DNA from: an uncultured Clostridia bacterium
GTDB taxonomy: Bacteria > Bacillota > Clostridia > Christensenellales > Borkfalkiaceae
Direction of reading: 5' to 3'
NCBI GenBank assembly: GCA_947629575.1
Contig: CANREF010000004.1
Span: 1-64,000, forward strand
DNA length: 64,000 nt
Positions within the stretch are counted from its first letter, which is position 1, and each line of letters begins with the position of its first letter. The position numbers and the translations under genes are program-made. Below, piece by piece: positions 1-6,842 of this stretch. The notes under the pieces are model-generated. The model worked only from the letters and a program-made list of their open reading frames with translations, had not been told where the DNA came from and ran no database searches.

Positions 1-49
1 TGCTTGAGCACCCCGCCGGTATTCATGCCCTTTAGGGCGTAAATTAAAG

Positions 50-67
50 CCCCCACTTTAGTGGGGG
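50..67 (+). terminator. Hairpin upstream of spoIIID
   Basis: A 7-bp perfect stem (CCCCCAC, loop TTTA, GTGGGGG) is followed by a short T-containing stretch. It probably ends the transcript of the gene left of the window. A smaller GCCC-TTTA-GGGC hairpin lies just before it at about 27-38. Confidence 0.5.
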
Positions 68-90
68 ATATTTACTTGACAAAAATCTGT

Positions 91-119
91 GATAATTCTC
101 CGAAATTCGACATAAGCAT
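91..119 (+). promoter_or_regulatory. Possible SigE-like promoter of spoIIID
   Basis: GATAATT at 91-97 and CATAAGCAT at 111-119, 13 bases apart, loosely resemble the SigE -35 and -10 boxes that drive spoIIID in Bacillus. The match is only partial. A TTGACA at 76-81 has no properly spaced -10 partner. Inference only. Confidence 0.25.
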
Positions 120-152
120 AACTATCCCGACAGAGGGAGGGGAGCTTAGTCC

Positions 153-431
153 ATGTGGAATGATATCGAAGAGCGGACGAGGAAGAACGGAGAATACATT
201 GCAAAGACGGGCTGTACCGTGCGTGCATGCGCGGCGCACTTCGGCGTGAGCAAGTCGACTGTGCATAAGGACGTAACGGAACGGCTGCCTTCCTATGATC
301 CGGCGCTCTACAAAAAAGTTCAAAAGGTGCTCGGCGTCAATCTGAGCGAGCGTCACCTGCGCGGCGGGAACGCCACGAAGCACAAGTACGAAATGCAGCG
401 GGAATTGGGGAAGGGCAGCCTCCTGAAATGA
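153..431 (+). CDS. spoIIID: Sporulation transcription factor SpoIIID
   Basis: A 92-residue protein covering the full length of the SpoIIID family. The N-terminal half carries a helix-turn-helix with the near-invariant stretch FGVSKSTVHKDVTERLP (about residues 29-46), and the C-terminal part has the basic RHLRGGNATKHKY segment that SpoIIID uses for extra DNA contacts. In Bacillus SpoIIID acts in the mother cell, switching genes between the SigE and SigK phases. The start has a good ribosome site (GAGGGAGGGGAG) about 10 bases upstream. In Bacillus mbl follows; here a CoA-dehydratase activase follows instead. Its presence is the strongest sign that the organism makes spores. Confidence 0.95.
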   Translation: MWNDIEERTRKNGEYIAKTGCTVRACAAHFGVSKSTVHKDVTERLPSYDPALYKKVQKVLGVNLSERHLRGGNATKHKYEMQRELGKGSLLK

Positions 432-469
432 TTCGCCCAACGGAGGAACTTCCTCCCATTGAAAAAAAC

Positions 470-498
470 TTGTCAATTTTAAGATTCTATGATATAAT
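470..498 (+). promoter_or_regulatory. SigA-type promoter of the activase operon
   Basis: TTGTCA (470-475), 17-base spacer, TATAAT (493-498). It gives a leader of about 23 bases before the start at 528. Confidence 0.75.
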
Positions 499-527
499 AA
501 TAAAAAATTCACTTTTTCGGAAGCACA

Positions 528-3467
528 ATGGCAAAGCTACTTGGGATCGACGTAGGCTCTACAACGGTAAAGGTCAGCGTGATCGATGAGAACGGGACCG
601 TTCTCTATTCCTCTTACGAGCGGCATTTTTCGCGCGTGAGGGAATGTGTTCTGGGCGAACTGCAGAAGGTCCGTCCCTTTTCCGCGCGATATAAGGCGTG
701 CATCACAGGTTCGGCGGGGCTGGGGCTTGCCCAGCGCGCCAAGATCGATTTCGTGCAGGAAGTTCAGGCGGCGTTCGGAGCGATCCGCAAATTTTATCCC
801 GACGCGGACGCGGCGGTGGAACTCGGCGGAGAGGACGCGAAGATCATTTTCCTCACGGGCGGCACGGAGCAGCGCATGAACGGCAGTTGCGCGGGCGGCA
901 CGGGGGCGTTCATCGACCAAATGGCGACCCTCTTGGGGGTCACCGTGGACGAAATGGACGAGCTCTCTCTCACTGCGGAACGGGTCTATCCCATCGCTTC
1001 CCGCTGCGGCGTCTTTGCGAAGTCCGATATCCAGCCCCTTCTCAACCAGGGCGCGAAGAAGAGCGACATCGCGGCCTCTATCTTTCATGCGGTCGTAGAC
1101 CAGACCGTTTCGGGACTTGCGCAGGGGCGGCGGATCAAGGGGAAGGTGCTTTTCCTCGGCGGGCCGCTCTACTATCTGCAGGGGCTCAGGAAGGCGTTTT
1201 GCGAGACGCTCGGGCTCGATGAGGAGCATGCGATCTTTCCCGATAACGGTCCGCGTTTCATGTCCATCGGCGCAGCCATGTATGCGCAAAATTCCAAGGA
1301 AGAGGAACTTTCCGAGCTGGAAAAGCGCCTTTCCGAGGCGTCCGGCGGAGGGGAGATCGCAGTCGGGAAGCCGCTCTTCTCTTCGCAGGAGGAATACAGC
1401 CGTTTCATCGCCCGCCACAAACGGAGCGACTTGCCCTTTGAGGACATCTTCAAATACGAGGGGGACGCCTATCTCGGCATCGATTCGGGCTCTACGACGA
1501 CCAAGCTCATGCTCATCACCCCCGATTGCAAGATCCTTTATTCTCACTATCAATCGAACAACGGCCAGCCCCTCGAGATCGTTACGGGGCGGCTCAGGGA
1601 GATATATTCCCTCATCGGCGACCGCATCAACATCCGCGGCGCGTGCGTCACGGGCTACGGCGAGGACATGATGCGTGCCGCGCTCAAGATCGATTTCGGC
1701 GTCGTCGAGACGATGGCGCACTTCAAAGCCGCGCTCTGGTTCAATCCCGAAGTGGATTTCATCATCGATATCGGCGGACAGGACATCAAGTGCTTCAAAG
1801 TGAAAAACCGCGCGATCGATTCCATCATGCTCAACGAGGCATGTTCTTCGGGCTGCGGTTCCTTCATCCAGACCTTTGCCAAGGCGATGGGAATGGAGAT
1901 CGAAGAATTTTCCCGCCTCGGCTTGTTTGCCAAGAAGCCCGTCGAACTCGGCTCCCGCTGCACGGTGTTCATGAACAGTTCGGTGAAGCAGGCGCAGAAG
2001 GAGGGCGCGAGCGTGGAGGACATCTCCGCAGGGCTCTCCTCTTCCATCGTCAAGAACGCTATCTATAAAGTGATCCGTGCGCGCACGCCCGAGGAGCTCG
2101 GCGATCACATCGTTGTGCAGGGGGGAACTTTCCTCAACGATGCGGTGCTGCGCTCCTTTGAACTCGAAACGGGGAAGGAAGTCGTCCGTCCCGCGATCGC
2201 GGGGCTCATGGGCGCTTTCGGCGCGGCGCTCTATGCCAAGGAAAACACGACGCCCGCCGTACTCACTTCCACCCTTCTCACCGAGGCGGAGCTCAAAAAT
2301 TTCTGTTATTCCTCCCGTTCCGTCATCTGCAAGGGGTGTACTTCTCACTGCAATGTGAACATCCTCACCTTCTCGGACGGGAGAAAGTTCATTTCGGGGA
2401 ACAAGTGCGAGAGGGGCGCGGGGCTCAAACCGCCCGATGCGCCGCTCGATATCTATGCCTTCAAATACGGGGAATTGCTCTCTCTGCCCGACGAAAACGC
2501 CGAAGGCAAGCGCGGCACGGTGGGGCTTCCCCTGCAGCTCGTCATGTATGAACAGCTCCCGCTCTGGACGACCTTCTTCGAGACCTGCGGATTCAAAGTG
2601 GTGCTCTCCGAAAAGAGTTCCCGCGCTCTCTACTTCAAGGGACAGCACACCGTGGCGAGCGATACCGCCTGCTATCCCGCGAAACTCATGCACGGACACA
2701 TCGAGAGCTTGCTCGACAAGGGGGTGGATCTCATCTTCTATCCCTGCGAGAGCTACAATATCAACGAACACGATTCGGTGAACCATTACAACTGTCCCGT
2801 CGTTGCATATTATCCCGAATTGCTCAAAGCAAATAACGAGCGTCTCAACGACCGCAATTTCATCATGCCCTATCTCGATCCCAACAGCGAAGCGGCTACG
2901 GTAAAGACGCTCTGCCGCGCGCTCGCGCGATACCGTCTTTCTTCCTCCCTCGTGAAACGGGCGTTCCGCCTCGGATTGGAGCGGATGCGGGAATTTCACG
3001 CCGCCGTCGTGGAGAGGGGGAGAGAGATCCTTTCGGAGGCGGAGCGCAGGGGAAAGCAGGTCATCGTGCTCGTGGGGCGGCCCTATCACGTCGATCCCGA
3101 GATCGATCACGGGATCAATAAATTGCTCACCTCGCTCGATCTTGCGGTGCTCTCCGAGGACTCCGTATTTGAAGAGGGGAATCTCGTCAAGGTGAACGTT
3201 CTCAACCAGTGGACCTATCATGCGCGCATGTACCGCGCCGCCGAATTCGCCACCCGCAGAAAGAATGTCAACGTGGTGCAGCTCGTCTCCTTCGGCTGTG
3301 GGATCGACGCCGTTACGACGGATGAAGTGCGGCATATCCTCGAGAGTCGCGGGAAGCTCTATACCCAGATCAAGATCGACGAGATCAACAACCTCGGCGT
3401 GGTGAAGATAAGGCTTCGTTCCCTGCTCGCCGCCATAGAAGAACAGACAAGGAGGGAGAGGGAATGA
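528..3467 (+). CDS. Acyl-CoA dehydratase activase (BadF/BcrA ATPase, tandem domains)
   Basis: 979 residues. Two ASKHA ATPase domains of the BadF/BadG/BcrA/HgdC type lie in tandem: the first starts with GIDVGSTTVK (6-15) and has NGSCAGGTGAF near 117-127; the second starts with GIDSGSTTTK near 316 and has NEACSSGCGSF near 435-445. The Cys in each of these loops would ligate the [4Fe-4S] cluster shared across the ATPase pair. A DUF2229-like region with CKGCTSHC (about 601-608) forms the rest. Members of this family use ATP hydrolysis to drive an electron into 2-hydroxyacyl-CoA dehydratases; the actual substrate cannot be told. The next gene overlaps by 4 bases (ATGA) and carries the dehydratase-like half. 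Confidence 0.88.
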   Translation: MAKLLGIDVGSTTVKVSVIDENGTVLYSSYERHFSRVRECVLGELQKVRPFSARYKACITGSAGLGLAQRAKIDFVQEVQAAFGAIRKFYPDADAAVELGGEDAKIIFLTGGTEQRMNGSCAGGTGAFIDQMATLLGVTVDEMDELSLTAERVYPIASRCGVFAKSDIQPLLNQGAKKSDIAASIFHAVVDQTVSGLAQGRRIKGKVLFLGGPLYYLQGLRKAFCETLGLDEEHAIFPDNGPRFMSIGAAMYAQNSKEEELSELEKRLSEASGGGEIAVGKPLFSSQEEYSRFIARHKRSDLPFEDIFKYEGDAYLGIDSGSTTTKLMLITPDCKILYSHYQSNNGQPLEIVTGRLREIYSLIGDRINIRGACVTGYGEDMMRAALKIDFGVVETMAHFKAALWFNPEVDFIIDIGGQDIKCFKVKNRAIDSIMLNEACSSGCGSFIQTFAKAMGMEIEEFSRLGLFAKKPVELGSRCTVFMNSSVKQAQKEGASVEDISAGLSSSIVKNAIYKVIRARTPEELGDHIVVQGGTFLNDAVLRSFELETGKEVVRPAIAGLMGAFGAALYAKENTTPAVLTSTLLTEAELKNFCYSSRSVICKGCTSHCNVNILTFSDGRKFISGNKCERGAGLKPPDAPLDIYAFKYGELLSLPDENAEGKRGTVGLPLQLVMYEQLPLWTTFFETCGFKVVLSEKSSRALYFKGQHTVASDTACYPAKLMHGHIESLLDKGVDLIFYPCESYNINEHDSVNHYNCPVVAYYPELLKANNERLNDRNFIMPYLDPNSEAATVKTLCRALARYRLSSSLVKRAFRLGLERMREFHAAVVERGREILSEAERRGKQVIVLVGRPYHVDPEIDHGINKLLTSLDLAVLSEDSVFEEGNLVKVNVLNQWTYHARMYRAAEFATRRKNVNVVQLVSFGCGIDAVTTDEVRHILESRGKLYTQIKIDEINNLGVVKIRLRSLLAAIEEQTRRERE

Positions 3468-4798
3468 GAAGCGACCATGTGAACGCTTCCCCGTCGGGAA
3501 GGACAAACGACTGCCGCACGGTAGATTTTACAGACGATTATCCCCGCTTCACCCATGAGATGAAGGCGACGCATACCATTCTCGTGCCCGACATGCTCCC
3601 GTGGCACTTCGACCTGATCACCCATGTCATCCGTGCGAACGGTTACAAGGTGGAAGTTTTACACAACGAAGGGCGCGCCGTCATCGACGAGGGGTTGAAG
3701 CATGTGCACAACGACGCGTGTTATCCCGCGCTCTGCGTCATCGGGCAATTCCTCGACGCGCTCAAGAGCGGCAAGTACGACCCCAAGCACACGGCGGTGC
3801 TCATTACCCAATCGGGCGGCGGCTGCCGTGCGAGCAACTATATCCCCCTTATCCGCAAAGCGCTCAAGGCGGAATTCCCCGAAGTCCCCGTCCTCTCGCT
3901 CAACTTCGCGGGGCTCGAAAAGGGAAACGGGTTGGAACTCAATTTGCGGTTTTTGATGGATCTCGGGCTCTCCGTTTTTTACGGCGACCTTATCATGAGC
4001 CTCTTCGATCAGACCATGCCCTACGAACTCCATGCGGGTGACTGCGCCGCGGTGCGGGAGCGCTGCATCAAAGACTTGTGCGCGGCATACGACCGCGGAA
4101 AATTCGGGAAATTTTCCAAGCATGTAAAGAGCGTTCTTGCCGCATTTGCCGCCGTGCCCGTCAAAAAGGAAAAGAAGATCAAGGTCGGCATCGTGGGGGA
4201 GATCTACGTCAAATATTCCCCGTTGGGAAATTCCCACCTCGAGGACTTTTTGCTCTCGGAAGGCTGCGAACCCGTCGTTCCCGCCCTGATGGATTTTATC
4301 ATGTATTGCGTCGTGAATAACCTCAACGACGCAAAGTATTACGGCAGACGCAGCATTTCCACACCCGTTTTCCGCTTCGTGTATTTTTGGCTTCGCCGCA
4401 GACAGAAGAAGCTCATCAAGTGGATGGGGGAATACGGATTTGAACCGTTGCACGACTTCGAGCATCTTCGCGGCATGGCGGACAAGGTCATCAACCAAGG
4501 CGTGAAGATGGGGGAGGGGTGGCTCATTCCAGCAGAGATGGCGGCGCTGTGTGAGACGGGCACGGAGAATGTCGTCTGCGCACAGCCCTTCGGCTGTCTT
4601 CCCAATCATATCGCGGGGAAGGGAGCTTCCCGCGCGGTGAAGGCGCTCTTCCCGCGGGCGAACATCGTGCCCGTCGATTACGACCCTTCCGCGACCAAGG
4701 TCAATCAGGAAAACCGTATCAAACTCATGCTTGCTACGGCGAGGGAGAATTTGGGTTCACACATTTCTTTTCCCAGTGCTATGCGCCAAACGCTTTAA
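3464..4798 (+). CDS. 2-hydroxyacyl-CoA dehydratase-like subunit, partner of the activase
   Basis: 444 residues with the conserved cysteine motifs of the dehydratase-like C-terminal part of large activase proteins: CYPALC (about 86-91), SGGGCRASNY (about 117-126) and CAQPFGCLP (about 372-380), likely iron-sulfur ligands. In many Clostridia this part is fused to the activase in a single chain of about 1,400 residues; here it is a separate gene starting inside the stop of the previous one (ATGA overlap), so the two should be translationally coupled and form one complex. The last 15 or so codons (after ATAREN) run into a repeat element, so the native C-terminus has probably been replaced; see findings. 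Substrate unknown. Confidence 0.8.
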   Translation: MRSDHVNASPSGRTNDCRTVDFTDDYPRFTHEMKATHTILVPDMLPWHFDLITHVIRANGYKVEVLHNEGRAVIDEGLKHVHNDACYPALCVIGQFLDALKSGKYDPKHTAVLITQSGGGCRASNYIPLIRKALKAEFPEVPVLSLNFAGLEKGNGLELNLRFLMDLGLSVFYGDLIMSLFDQTMPYELHAGDCAAVRERCIKDLCAAYDRGKFGKFSKHVKSVLAAFAAVPVKKEKKIKVGIVGEIYVKYSPLGNSHLEDFLLSEGCEPVVPALMDFIMYCVVNNLNDAKYYGRRSISTPVFRFVYFWLRRRQKKLIKWMGEYGFEPLHDFEHLRGMADKVINQGVKMGEGWLIPAEMAALCETGTENVVCAQPFGCLPNHIAGKGASRAVKALFPRANIVPVDYDPSATKVNQENRIKLMLATARENLGSHISFPSAMRQTL

Positions 4799-4865
4799 TT
4801 GTCATTTCGAGCGGAGCGCGAAGCGCGAAGTCGAGAAATCTCATTATGGAAAAGAAATGTGCGAG
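4757..4865. repeat. CGCACATTTCTT-type inverted-end element, copy A (variant)
   Basis: CACATTTCTTTTCC at the left (inside the end of the dehydratase gene) and GGAAAAGAAATGTGCG at about 4848-4863 form inverted ends. The core contains TCATTTCGAGCGGAGCGCGA, a piece seen again near 17407. This is the most diverged of five copies in the window. Confidence 0.6.
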
Positions 4866-4999
4866 GGGTTAAGTTGTTTGCTCCGTAGCCACTGTCTGCC
4901 CGCCCGATAATCGCTTCGTAAAAACGAAAAGCCGTAAGAGTGCGGCAAATTGAGTGCGCTGCCGCAGGGAAACCCTGCTTCGCGCAGTAATTGGGAACG

Positions 5000-5129
5000 G
5001 TTTCGCACATTTCTTTGCTCACTTCCCCCCCGTCCACCGACACGTCATCCCGAGCGTGGCGAAGCGAAGTCGAGGGATCTCGTCCTATGAGCAAACTGCG
5101 GGGTGTCGTTCGAAAAGAAATGTGCGAGG
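5000..5129. repeat. CGCACATTTCTTT inverted-end element, copy B
   Basis: Left end TTTCGCACATTTCTTT, right end GAAAAGAAATGTGCGAGG. The core carries a GTCATCCCGAGCGTGGCGAA hairpin-like block different from that of copies C and D. Confidence 0.75.
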
Positions 5130-5262
5130 AGTTAAGTTGTTTGCTTCGTAGCCGCAGTCTACCCGCCCGATAATCGCTCCGTAAAAACGAAAAGCCGTAA
5201 GAGTGCGGCAAATTGAGTGCGCTGCCGCAGGGAAACCCTGCTCCGCGCAGTAATTGAGAATG

Positions 5263-5374
5263 GTTTCGCACATTTCTTTGCTCACTTCCCCCTCTTGCCC
5301 ACCCCTTGAGGGGTGGGTGTCACGCGCAAAGCGCGTGACGGAAGGGGTGTCGTTCGAAAAGAAATGTGCGAGGG
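5263..5374. repeat. CGCACATTTCTTT inverted-end element, copy C
   Basis: Same inverted ends as copy B. The core has two short hairpins, one CCACCCCTTGAGGGGTGGG and one CACGCGCAAAGCGCGTG, and is the same as that of copy D near 34154, 29 kb away. Confidence 0.78.
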
Positions 5375-5669
5375 GTTAAGTTGTTTGCTTCGTAGTACTA
5401 TCTGCCCGCCCGATAACTGCTTCGTAAAAACAAAAAGCGCGAGGTGTCGCGCAAATTGAGTGGAGTGGCGCAATTCTGTTCAACAGCGCGGGGCGCTGTG
5501 AACTGCGCCACGACAGGCGCGGTGGCCTCCGCGCCGTGCTTTGCGGCGGTCCCTGCCGCCCAAAGCGCAGCGCAAAAGCGTGGTTTTGCTCGCGGACGAT
5601 TCTAAACACGCCCCACCCCTTTTGTCCCCCTCCCACGAGGGGGTAGAAATCCCCCTTACCTTAGCATAT

Positions 5670-5693
5670 GCCCCTCCGCGGAGGGGCTTTTTT
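5670..5693 (+). terminator. Intrinsic terminator
   Basis: GCCCCTCC-GCGGAGGGGC forms a GC-rich hairpin followed by six Ts. It closes the repeat region just before the sdpR promoter. Confidence 0.75.
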
Positions 5694-5718
5694 ATTTCGA
5701 AAAACATCGAAATAACTC

Positions 5719-5747
5719 TTGACAAATTTTCCCATAAGTGATATAAT
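5719..5747 (+). promoter_or_regulatory. SigA-type promoter of sdpR-sdpI
   Basis: TTGACA (5719-5724), 17-base spacer, TATAAT (5742-5747); consensus boxes. Confidence 0.85.
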
Positions 5748-5781
5748 TTAGATAAACATCAAAATACAGAGGATAAGAGCC

Positions 5782-6039
5782 ATGAGGGATGCTTGGGGCG
5801 CATTGTCGGATAAGACGCGGCGGGAGATCATCACACTACTGAAGGGGCGTCCGCACACGGCGGGGGAGATCTGCGATCAATTCGACCTCACCGCGGCGAC
5901 GGTTTCCCATCATCTCCACGTCCTCAAAGAGGCGGGGCTCGTTTTAACGACAAGACGGGCGCAGACCATCATCTATTCCCTGAATTCGCCCGTCATGCAG
6001 GGCATGCTGTCCTATCTTCTCGGCGTCGCCCGCAAATAA
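5782..6039 (+). CDS. ArsR-family autorepressor (SdpR-like)
   Basis: 85 residues, a single winged-helix ArsR domain: SDKTRREIITLLKGRPHTAG then the recognition helix TAATVSHHLHVLKEAGLV (about 37-54). No metal-binding cysteines are seen. It lies 8 bases upstream of an sdpI-like gene, the arrangement of the Bacillus sdpRI operon, in which SdpR represses its own operon and SdpI sequesters SdpR at the membrane when toxin is present. That model is borrowed from Bacillus and is not shown here. Confidence 0.85.
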   Translation: MRDAWGALSDKTRREIITLLKGRPHTAGEICDQFDLTAATVSHHLHVLKEAGLVLTTRRAQTIIYSLNSPVMQGMLSYLLGVARK

Positions 6040-6047
6040 GGAACGAC

Positions 6048-6731
6048 ATGAAAACAGCCATTGTCTATACAGTACTATCGCTTGTGAATTTTGCGGCGTT
6101 TGCCATCGGGGTCGGAACTCTGCCCGCACAAGTGCCCATCCATTTCGACGCGTCCCTGACGGCGGACGTCATCGGTTCGCCGTGGGTCTATGTCGCGCTT
6201 CCGGGCGCGGCGGCGCTCATTTCGGCGGGGATCTGGGCTTCCCTTGCGCAGAAAAAGAACCGCGCGGTCACGGTGGGGCTTCTGTCTGCGCTCGGCATCA
6301 TCTTTGCCACTATCGGCTGGGCGTTTTTCGCCCTCATCGCGAGCGGCGTAAAGATAGGGGAACGCACCGACTTCCCCCTTGCGCTCGTCATGGTGCTGCC
6401 GCTTTCACTGCTCGTTGTTTGGCTGGGGAACTGTATGCCCCGCATCGAGCCCAATCGCGTCATCGGCATCCGCACCGCCGCGACCTTGAAGAGCGAAGAG
6501 GTGTGGCGGAAGACCCACCGCCTCGGCGGCTACCTCTTCTTTGCGGCGGGAATTCTCTCCGCCGCTCTCGCGCTCGTCTTCGGGGTCGTTCCCACCTTAA
6601 GGGAAATTCAGTATGTCGCCGTCGCGCCGCTCGTCCTTTCGATCCTTTCGGCGGCGATCGTCTGTATCGTATATGCGCATGTGCTCGGCAAACGGCAGCC
6701 GCCGCCCGTGGAGGACGAACAAAACGGCTAA
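6048..6731 (+). CDS. SdpI-family membrane protein
   Basis: 227 residues with six or seven hydrophobic segments. The N-terminal part has the DUF1648-like block (LPAQVPIHFDASLTADVIGS) and the C-terminal part the SdpI signature GNCMPRIEPNRVIGIRT followed by EVWRKTHRLGGYLF. SdpI is the immunity protein against the SDP toxin in Bacillus; most homologues, including this one, have no toxin gene nearby. It is paired with the ArsR regulator upstream and followed by a terminator, so this is a two-gene operon. Confidence 0.85.
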   Translation: MKTAIVYTVLSLVNFAAFAIGVGTLPAQVPIHFDASLTADVIGSPWVYVALPGAAALISAGIWASLAQKKNRAVTVGLLSALGIIFATIGWAFFALIASGVKIGERTDFPLALVMVLPLSLLVVWLGNCMPRIEPNRVIGIRTAATLKSEEVWRKTHRLGGYLFFAAGILSAALALVFGVVPTLREIQYVAVAPLVLSILSAAIVCIVYAHVLGKRQPPPVEDEQNG

Positions 6732-6753
6732 GAGGGCGAAAACCCTCTTTTTT
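6731..6753 (+). terminator. Intrinsic terminator after sdpI
   Basis: AGAGGG-CGAAAA-CCCTCT hairpin with a run of Ts to 6753. Confidence 0.75.
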
Positions 6754-6842
6754 CTTGCAAAAATTGCCGCAGAACCCTTTTCTTTTCGGAAAAAGTATGG
6801 TATGATAAGAAATGGACATTCGGATCGCGGAGCGGTGGCGGA

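Larger units (their letters stand above)
4866..5690. repeat. Composite intergenic repeat array
   Basis: No credible gene is seen here. A module of about 130 bases beginning GTTAAGTTGTTTGCTYCGTA and ending CGCGCAGTAATTGRGAA occurs at about 4868-4999 and 5131-5261 almost unchanged, and in part at about 5375-5465. Between the modules sit CGCACATTTCTTT elements (copies B and C). The right part (5466-5665) is a run of GC-rich imperfect hairpins. Short open frames here are low-complexity translations of the repeats on both strands. Confidence 0.8.

Noticed and set aside
72-512. A 146-codon minus-strand frame
   Set aside because: It lies opposite spoIIID, a complete family member with a ribosome site.
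537-3506. A 989-codon open frame on the minus strand
   Set aside because: It lies fully opposite the activase gene, which has clear family motifs. High GC makes such antisense frames common.
4795-5636. Several frames of 60-160 codons on both strands
   Set aside because: They are translations of the repeat modules; similar peptides recur at each copy and no ribosome site is present.
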